Assembly: GCA_013112545.1 (NCBI GenBank)
Contig: JABFGJ010000005.1
Coordinates: forward strand, 1-64,000
Reading direction: 5' to 3'
Origin: Bacteroidota bacterium
GTDB lineage: Bacteria > Bacteroidota > Bacteroidia > Flavobacteriales_E > Vicingaceae
Length of the DNA: 64,000 bases
Under the pieces are notes generated by a model. The model ran no database searches. It was not told the origin of the DNA and saw only the letters and a program-made list of their open reading frames with translations. The position numbers and the translations under genes were made by a program. Shown one piece after another: positions 57,828-64,000 of the stretch; the stretch's first letter is position 1, and each line of letters opens with the position of its first letter.

Positions 57828-59120
57828 TTAGGCATTTTCAGTGATTTTGTTTTTAAATAAAGCAGCAAGCTCATGTAAGTTGTTCTCGAAAAATTCAGGA
57901 TCGAAATTAGCTTCGTTCAAATGATCTAAAACAGTATAAATTGGAGTTTTTTCTTTAATCCATTTATCTATCACTTGATGCCGGATTCGAATTCCAAAAG
58001 CATTCACCCCCACCAAATTATTTTCGTTTTTATTATACACCAACTTAATACACTTCTCTTGCTTAGAATGTTCCCAGTATAATTCTATTTCATCCTCATT
58101 GGGTTCTGCAGAAACCTGCCCATAAGTTTGGTATTCGATATCAAAAAACTTGGCAGAATTAAACCACACTCCAGGTTTGTAAGCTGTTTTATTCCCGCAT
58201 ATACTTTGTGCAATCGTTTCGCCCATCATTTTTCCGGTGTACCAAACTTGTTCGATGTTTTTACGCCCTGTTGGGTGTTGAATAAATTCGGCACAATCGC
58301 CAATCGCATAAACATTGGGGACATTGGTTTCTAAAAACTCATTAACTAAAACTCCTCGATTGGTCTCAATTTTTGAGTTTTTTATAAATTCTATATTGGG
58401 GATAACCCCTGTAGTTAATCCAACAAATTGGCAATTGATAATTTCTCCCGCTTTGGTTTTAATTTTTTCAACTCTACCATCTTCTCCAGCTATAATTTCT
58501 TCTAATTCCGATTCTAAACGCAAATCAACATGATGCGATTTTAGATGTCGAGAAATCAGTCCTCCTTCTTCTTTAGGTAATATGTTACCCCAAAATCGAT
58601 CTTCTCGAACTAAAAATGTCACTCCAATTCCTCTTGAAGTTAACATTTCTGCCATTTCAACCCCAATTAATCCTCCACCAACAATAAGCGCATGCTGAAT
58701 GTCTTTGGTATTCTCTTCCATTAACTCAAGGTCTTGCCAACTGTATAAACCTTGCACTCCAGGTAAATCTTGGCCTTTCCAACCAAATTTATTCGGTTTA
58801 GACCCACTTGCAATAATTAAATCATCGTAATCAAAAATTTCACCTCCACTTAATTTCAACTGCTTATGATCTGTATCAACAGCTTCCACAAAAGCCTTTT
58901 TCAAGTCTATTCTATTTTTCTTCCAAAAGTGATCTTCATAAGGTTTGATGTGTTCAAAGTTCATGTGTCCCATATATACATACATCAACGCAGTCCTTGA
59001 AAAGAAATACTCTGTTTCTGCTGAGATAATTGTAATCTTGTTTGCAGAAAGCTTGCGAATATGCCTTGCAGCTGTAACTCCCGAAATTCCATTACCAATA
59101 ATAACTGTATGTTTCGTCAT
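57828..59120 (-). CDS. FAD/NAD(P)-dependent oxidoreductase
   Basis: The 430-residue protein has two Rossmann folds: VIIGNGISGVTAARHIRKLSA at residues 5-25 for FAD, and ALIVGGGLIGVEMAEMLTSRGIGVTFLVRE near residues 147-176 for NAD(P)H. NVYAIGDCAEFIQ near residue 284 closes the flavin site. No C-x-x-x-x-C redox disulfide is visible, so it resembles rubredoxin or ferredoxin reductases and the NirB N-terminus. It probably feeds electrons to the membrane polyferredoxin next to it. It is the first gene of the six-gene operon. Confidence 0.88.
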   Translation of the reverse strand: MTKHTVIIGNGISGVTAARHIRKLSANKITIISAETEYFFSRTALMYVYMGHMNFEHIKPYEDHFWKKNRIDLKKAFVEAVDTDHKQLKLSGGEIFDYDDLIIASGSKPNKFGWKGQDLPGVQGLYSWQDLELMEENTKDIQHALIVGGGLIGVEMAEMLTSRGIGVTFLVREDRFWGNILPKEEGGLISRHLKSHHVDLRLESELEEIIAGEDGRVEKIKTKAGEIINCQFVGLTTGVIPNIEFIKNSKIETNRGVLVNEFLETNVPNVYAIGDCAEFIQHPTGRKNIEQVWYTGKMMGETIAQSICGNKTAYKPGVWFNSAKFFDIEYQTYGQVSAEPNEDEIELYWEHSKQEKCIKLVYNKNENNLVGVNAFGIRIRHQVIDKWIKEKTPIYTVLDHLNEANFDPEFFENNLHELAALFKNKITENA

Positions 59121-59201
59121 AAGCCTTGAAGCAATTAAATATAAAAAACGTAAAATTGTTTGTCAAAATTCAGACTCATCAATATCAATTTTTTATTAAA
59201 C

Positions 59202-61364
59202 GTGAAGTTAAAAAAGATAATCGATAAAAACCCAGCACTATTACTTGGACTTATCCTCATTCTTGGTTTTGTTATTTATTACCCTTCAACAAAGTTTCAG
59301 TTTTTAATCAATTTTGATGATGACACCCTTATCCTTAACAGCCCCGAGATTCAGTCACTTAACTGGGAAAACGTAAAATATATTTTTGCACATACCAAAG
59401 ATGGGCTTTATCATCCAATCACGTCTTTAACCTGGCAAATCGAACATTATTTTTTCAAACTCGACCCCTTTTATTATCATTTAGACAATCTGCTCATTCA
59501 CTTGTTGAGTGTTTTTTTGGTTTTTCTTTTTATCAAAACTTTGTTTAAAGATGTTAGAATAGCATTGTTTAGCGCATTGCTTTTCACAATACACCCCATG
59601 CATGTAGAAAATATTTCGTGGATTTCTTCACGAAAAGATTTGGTGTATGGCATTTTCTTTCTGCTTTCTTTGTTTCAGTATAGCAAATACAAGCAAGAGG
59701 GGAAAAACTGGCACTTTTTATTAAGCATTCTATTTTTTGTGCTTTCGCTGCTTAGTAAAGCCAATGCAGTTGTGTTACCAGCTTTGTTTTTATTAATCGA
59801 TTGGTTTGTTGGCGATAAAAATTGGAAGAAAAACAGTTTAACTAAAATTCCATTATTTGGGCTGAGTATAGCTTTTGTCATTTTAACCATCAACGCTCAA
59901 CAATCTGCTGGATTTATTGCCGATACAAGTTTTACTTATAATATCGTTGATCGAATATTTATGCTTGCGGCAAGTTTACTTCATTATCTGAGCAATTTTG
60001 TTCTCCCATTTAATTTGGCTCCTAAAAATTTCTATCCTGAAAAAACTGCCGCTTTTTTACCTTGGTTTTATTATGCAAGCATTCCCATTCTTGGATTAAT
60101 TGCTTTTTTCACTTTCAAATCAAAACATAAAAAGTATTTATTGTTTGGTTTCTTATTTCTAGGAATTACCTTGGGGCCAGTTTTAAAGATTATACCAACG
60201 GGAAACGATCTCGTTTCTAACCGTTACGCTTATATGCCATATATTGGACTTTATGCTGTGCTTGGCTATTTTATTTTTAATCTAAAAAAAACATGGTTAA
60301 ACACCTTCGCTTTTATTTTAATTGTGGCTTTTGGGGTTAAATCATACAGCTATCAATTCACCTACAAAGACAGCCTTGCCGTTTGGACAAAAATTATAGA
60401 AATAAGCAATGGAAACAAGTGGGCGACCGCCATGTCGTATAATGAACGAGGGCAGGTTTATTTAAAATATCGAAATCAAACGGCTGCATTAAAAGATATT
60501 ACTCAGGCTTTAAAAATAGAACCAACACTCTTGCGTGGGCTTATGAATAGGGCGAATATTTACGAGCTAAACAATCAACTGGACTTGGCTTTAAAAGACT
60601 TAAACAAAGCGATTGAAATTGAACCTGACCAAGTAGAAGCATTAAGGATAAGAAGTGTGATTCACGGAAAAATGCAGCATCCGAAATTGGCCATTACCGA
60701 TTTAGATCGAGCTATTTCGCTTAGCCCTCAACGAGCCGACTTATACAACAACAGAGGTATTGCAAATGCCATATTGGGAAATAACGAAGCCGCTAAAAAA
60801 GATTTTTCGAAAGCAATAGCCTTAGATCAATTTTACTTTGACCCTTATGTCAATCGAGCGAATTTACACATTGAACTTCAAGAAATTAAATTGGCTCAAC
60901 AAGACTTAGCCTTTTTGTATCAAAAGAATCCTGATCATTTTATTTATGCTTATTTAATTGCAAAAACGCACTTAATGCAAAACAACGAAGACAAGGCTCA
61001 TGCATTTTTAGCTCCGTTTGCAAAAGATGAAATGATGGCCGGTCAAGTTGCTGAACACTTAGCCAATGATGGCTATTATGCCCAAAGTTTACCGTATTTT
61101 ACAATTGCTATAGGGAACGAATCAATTCGAGAAAAATCACTTTACCAAAGAGCGAATTCATACAGAGAACTTGGAAACTATCAGAATGCCATTGACGACT
61201 TAATGGCAATTTTAGAAAAAATGCCTAACCCGCAGTTTTTCTTTGAGATTGGGAACTTATACCACACTCTAGAAAACAATAGTAAAGCCTGCGAATTTTG
61301 GAATGAAGGTGCCATTCGAAATCATGAAGCATGTAAAGCAAGCTTAACCGAATATTGTCAATAA
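59202..61364 (+). CDS. TPR-containing membrane protein, O-mannosyltransferase-like (TMTC-type layout)
   Basis: The N-terminal half (to about residue 400) has ten or so membrane segments. NFDDDTLILNSPEIQSLNWENVKYIFAH near residue 28 is an acidic first loop like GT-C enzymes, and HPMHVENISWISSRKDLVYGIFFLLSLFQY near residue 122 is typical of TMTC proteins. The C-terminal half has about eight TPR units (ALKIEPTLLRGLMNRANIYELNNQLDLALKDLNKAIEIEPD). The start is uncertain: GTG at 59202 gives a normal lysine-rich opening, while TTG at 59160 adds 14 residues. It is divergent from the redox-glycan operon. Confidence 0.82.
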   Translation: MKLKKIIDKNPALLLGLILILGFVIYYPSTKFQFLINFDDDTLILNSPEIQSLNWENVKYIFAHTKDGLYHPITSLTWQIEHYFFKLDPFYYHLDNLLIHLLSVFLVFLFIKTLFKDVRIALFSALLFTIHPMHVENISWISSRKDLVYGIFFLLSLFQYSKYKQEGKNWHFLLSILFFVLSLLSKANAVVLPALFLLIDWFVGDKNWKKNSLTKIPLFGLSIAFVILTINAQQSAGFIADTSFTYNIVDRIFMLAASLLHYLSNFVLPFNLAPKNFYPEKTAAFLPWFYYASIPILGLIAFFTFKSKHKKYLLFGFLFLGITLGPVLKIIPTGNDLVSNRYAYMPYIGLYAVLGYFIFNLKKTWLNTFAFILIVAFGVKSYSYQFTYKDSLAVWTKIIEISNGNKWATAMSYNERGQVYLKYRNQTAALKDITQALKIEPTLLRGLMNRANIYELNNQLDLALKDLNKAIEIEPDQVEALRIRSVIHGKMQHPKLAITDLDRAISLSPQRADLYNNRGIANAILGNNEAAKKDFSKAIALDQFYFDPYVNRANLHIELQEIKLAQQDLAFLYQKNPDHFIYAYLIAKTHLMQNNEDKAHAFLAPFAKDEMMAGQVAEHLANDGYYAQSLPYFTIAIGNESIREKSLYQRANSYRELGNYQNAIDDLMAILEKMPNPQFFFEIGNLYHTLENNSKACEFWNEGAIRNHEACKASLTEYCQ

Positions 61365-61394
61365 AAACCCATCTCTCCTGCTTACTTTTACAAG

Positions 61395-62417
61395 GTGAAA
61401 TTTTACCTGTCAGATACGATACAATTTCTTAAAAGAGCAACTTTTAGGCGTGGTATAAATGCAATAAAAGTTCTTGGCAGCTATTATGTTTCTATGTTAA
61501 CTAAAATTCCACGTCAAGCGGGATTGCCATTAGCCATTGCTATAGAGCCAACCACAGCTTGTAACCTGAGTTGCCCAGAATGCCCTAGCGGTCTTAAAAT
61601 GTTTACTCGCCCTACTGGAAATCTTAAAGAGGATTTTTATAAGTCGGTTATCGACCAAGTTCATAAAGACACGTTTTACCTCACTTTTTATTTTCAAGGA
61701 GAGCCGTTTATCAATCCGAAATTTTTAGATATGGTTTCTTATGCCGCTTCTAAAAATTTATATACGGCTACATCCACCAATGCTCATTTTTTAACGGATG
61801 AAAACGCAAAGAAAACAATAGAGTCAGGTTTAGATCGCTTGATTATTTCCATTGATGGAACAACCCAAGAAACCTATGAAAGTTATCGAATTGGGGGAAG
61901 ATTAGAAAAAGTATTGGCTGGCGCAAAAAACATAGTCAAATGGAAAAAGAAGCTAAAGTCTAAAACACCTCATGTTATTTTTCAGTTTTTGGTGGTTAAG
62001 CCCAATGAACATCAAATTGATGATGTATATCGACTTGCGAAAGAAATTGGCGTGGATGAAGTTAAGTTAAAAACAGCACAGGTTTATGATTTTAAACATG
62101 GGAATCCACTTATCCCTACTATTGATAAATACGCAAGGTATCGCAAACAAAAAGATGGCACTTATGCCATTAAAAATGCACTAGCAGACCATTGTTGGAA
62201 ACTGTGGCATTCTTGTGTCATCACTTGGGATGGCAAGGTTATTCCCTGCTGTTTTGATAAGGATGGTGACTACCGTTTGGGTGAATTGGAAAACGACAGT
62301 TTTAAGAATATATGGCAAGGCCAAAAATACCTTGACTTTCGAAAACAGATTTTTAAAGGTAGAGAGCATATTGATATTTGCAAAAACTGCTCTGAAGGCA
62401 CTAAGATTTGGGGTTGA
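61395..62417 (+). CDS. Radical SAM/SPASM-domain protein
   Basis: The 340-residue protein carries the radical SAM cluster motif CNLSCPECPSG near residue 56 (C-x-x-x-C-x-x-C) and the SAM-binding TFYFQGEPFINP near residue 98. The C-terminal SPASM cluster region has CWKLWHSCVITWDGKVIPCCFDKDGDY near residue 264 and ICKNCSEG near residue 330. SPASM proteins modify peptides or other large substrates. The start is GTG, 30 bases after the TPR protein, so the two are likely co-transcribed. No precursor peptide gene was seen. Confidence 0.9.
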   Translation: MKFYLSDTIQFLKRATFRRGINAIKVLGSYYVSMLTKIPRQAGLPLAIAIEPTTACNLSCPECPSGLKMFTRPTGNLKEDFYKSVIDQVHKDTFYLTFYFQGEPFINPKFLDMVSYAASKNLYTATSTNAHFLTDENAKKTIESGLDRLIISIDGTTQETYESYRIGGRLEKVLAGAKNIVKWKKKLKSKTPHVIFQFLVVKPNEHQIDDVYRLAKEIGVDEVKLKTAQVYDFKHGNPLIPTIDKYARYRKQKDGTYAIKNALADHCWKLWHSCVITWDGKVIPCCFDKDGDYRLGELENDSFKNIWQGQKYLDFRKQIFKGREHIDICKNCSEGTKIWG

Positions 62418-62605
62418 TTATTCCTTTAATTATTTCTTTACAATTTTCTTCGAAACCACTCCTTCTCTCGTTCTTAATGCACCAAATAAACCCCTTGTGA
62501 TACTTAAATAGATTTTAATCTTTTATCCCACTTTCCCTTGATGAAATTGGAGCAAAAATCAAGAAAAAACAAAGCATTAATAATTATAACATTGGTAATT
62601 ACTAA

Positions 62606-63547
62606 TTAATCCTTCACTATTTTCTGGCTGCTTATTCCTCCATTAAGGGTCTCTATTCGAATAAAGTATATCCCTTTTTCTTCTGGCAATTTAATTTGTG
62701 TCGTGTTGCCTTCGTATTGTTTTACCTTTTTTCCGAGCAAATTAAAAACGTCTATCCGTTTTAATTCCTGCTCCACAGCTATAAAAACTTCTCCTTTACT
62801 AGGATTGGGGTATATTTTAAGTTTATTTTCTTTGGTAACAACCGGTATTCCTGTTACAAAACTGCAATCATAATAAAAAACTGGGATTGACCAGACTGGG
62901 TAGGGATTTTCAAATTTGAAATAACTATACTGTTTAAAGCAAAATAAGGTGTTTGAAGTATGCCAATCTGCAAAACTAGATCCCGATGGATAAATTAAAT
63001 CTAAATCAATGGCACCAATACCTTCAATCCAAGTCATGGTTTTTGGAATTCCTTTATGATTGATTAAATTAAGTCCTATTCTTTTTCTATGGTTGCTGTC
63101 TAAATCAGTTATTGAATCTAACTGAACAACGGAGAAGTAAAGCGTATCAAAGAAAATCTCGAAAGAAGCAATTTGAAATGTATCGCCCAATGCCAAGCCA
63201 AAATCATACAGTAACACTTCGTCTGAGAATTGAAATGCCCCTAGTGTATCTTGATACCAAATCCTTGCAAAAACTTGTTTTTGGATTGTGTCTTCTCGAA
63301 TTATACTTTTTGAATGGCTATCTATCTTATAGCTTAATCCTTGATATATAGTGTCTTTTGCAAGGCTTATATTATATGGACTATACGAGGTTGAGCCTGA
63401 CCCCATTGACTCAACATGTATATAATTCCATTCAGCACTATCTGTTATTAGTGGAAAATACTTTTGCGCTTTGGCTCTATTTGATGTGCCTATAACGATC
63501 AATAAAGTTAAAAGAAGCTGGATGAGTTTGATTTTTTGTGGTTTCAT
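62606..63547 (-). CDS. Secreted protein with T9SS type A sorting domain, function unknown
   Basis: The 313-residue protein has a signal peptide (IQLLLTLLIVIGTSNRAKAQ) and a beta-rich central domain of about 200 residues that I do not recognise, containing YFPLITDSAEWNYIHVESMG. The C-terminal T9SS domain has KIYPNPSKGEVFIAVEQELK, RIDVFNLLGKKVKQY, EKGIYFIRIETLNG and QKIVKD. Proteins of this layout are common and variable in Flavobacteriales. It stands alone between the convergent SPASM gene and frr. Confidence 0.8.
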   Translation of the reverse strand: MKPQKIKLIQLLLTLLIVIGTSNRAKAQKYFPLITDSAEWNYIHVESMGSGSTSYSPYNISLAKDTIYQGLSYKIDSHSKSIIREDTIQKQVFARIWYQDTLGAFQFSDEVLLYDFGLALGDTFQIASFEIFFDTLYFSVVQLDSITDLDSNHRKRIGLNLINHKGIPKTMTWIEGIGAIDLDLIYPSGSSFADWHTSNTLFCFKQYSYFKFENPYPVWSIPVFYYDCSFVTGIPVVTKENKLKIYPNPSKGEVFIAVEQELKRIDVFNLLGKKVKQYEGNTTQIKLPEEKGIYFIRIETLNGGISSQKIVKD

Positions 63548-63716
63548 AAACTGTTCAATTTTTACAGTCTAAAATTAGCAAAAATTTTAACACACTCAAT
63601 ACAATGGATTTAGACGACACAAATCCACAGAAGTGAATTAGCGATTCGTTTATAAAAATCAAAAATTATTTTAGATGTTTGAGAAATAATATGTCCAAGA
63701 AAAAACCATTCAGGCT

Positions 63717-64000
63717 TTATACTTTCATAATGTCTGCTTCTTTTCTAACTAAGACTTCATCAATTTTAGCTCCATGAGAGTCCGTTAGTTTTTGAATTTC
63801 TGCTACTAAATCTTTCGCTCGATCTTCAGACAAACCATCTTTTTCTAACTTCTTAATTTCATCATTAGCATCTCTTCTGGCGTTTCTGATGCCCACCTTG
63901 GCGTCTTCTGCTTCTGCTTTAGCTTGTTTTGTTAAATCTCTTCTTCGTTCTTCGGTTAATTGAGGCACATTAATTAAGATCATGTCCCCATTATTTTGAG
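63717..64000 (-). CDS. frr: Ribosome recycling factor, C-terminal half (cut by window edge)
   Basis: The open frame runs to the right edge as QNNGDMILINVPQLTEERRRDLTKQAKAEAEDAKVGIRNARRDANDEIKKLEKDGLSEDRAKDLVAEIQKLTDSHGAKIDEVLVRKEADIMKV. This is the second half of RRF, where the PLTEERR-like element, the R-N-x-R-R-D segment and the final helix match. RRF splits post-termination ribosomes with EF-G. About 90 residues of the N-terminal side lie outside the window. A downstream ATG (63983) only imitates a start. Confidence 0.95.
   Translation of the reverse strand, partial: QNNGDMILINVPQLTEERRRDLTKQAKAEAEDAKVGIRNARRDANDEIKKLEKDGLSEDRAKDLVAEIQKLTDSHGAKIDEVLVRKEADIMKV

Overview
The window is AT-rich chromosomal DNA from a member of the Bacteroidota, most likely order Flavobacteriales. 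Three things support this. Four secreted proteins end in type IX secretion (T9SS) sorting domains, at 34916-37636, 49361-50014, 50044-52482 and 62606-63547. Several promoters match the Bacteroidota form TAnnTTTG, for example before the tRNA-Gln, rimP and the TonB receptor. A GldA-like ATPase, a bacterial GGGP synthase and atpD-atpC standing apart from the other ATP synthase genes also fit that group. I cannot name a genus.

Layout. At 1-123 is the tail of an IS1182-type transposase, cut by the window edge. From 253 to 10312 is core metabolism: ahcY, a phosphopantetheinyl transferase, GGGP synthase, a PnuC transporter with a NadR-like kinase, a TPP riboswitch driving a TonB-dependent receptor, an LRR protein, ribF, atpD and atpC. 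From 10445 to 14445 is an exporter operon (HlyD-like adaptor, MacB-type permease, TolC-like channel) with no ATPase gene. A decayed DUF4143-type ATPase follows at 14582-15702. The region 15726-22761 is housekeeping: mazG-like, VanX-like dipeptidase, dtd, rsgA, gldA-like, metK, der and era.

The stretch 22762-26351, between era and a tRNA-Gln gene, is the accessory part. It holds a thioredoxin-fold lipoprotein, an AbiE-type toxin-antitoxin pair, three copies of a dispersed repeat that separate these genes, and a tandem array of about 114-bp units. Each unit carries the 3' end of tRNA-Gln and its terminator. I consider this the most unusual part of the window.

From 26499 to 48200 are a DUF2723 membrane protein, a serine hydrolase, gpmI, an M20 dipeptidase, a large PKD/T9SS protein, a DUF255 thioredoxin-domain protein, several unknown exported proteins, the rimP-nusA-infB operon and a large MORN/YwqK repeat protein. 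The rimP operon has a terminator-like hairpin between its promoter and rimP, which suggests attenuation. From 48451 to the right edge are a glycerophosphodiesterase, a pair of T9SS proteins including a trypsin-like protease, and a tight six-gene minus-strand operon that joins two redox proteins to three glycosyltransferases and a small membrane protein. After these come a TPR O-mannosyltransferase-like protein, a radical SAM/SPASM protein, another T9SS protein and the C-terminal half of frr.

All functional calls come from reading motifs in the translated sequence and from general family knowledge. No database search was run.
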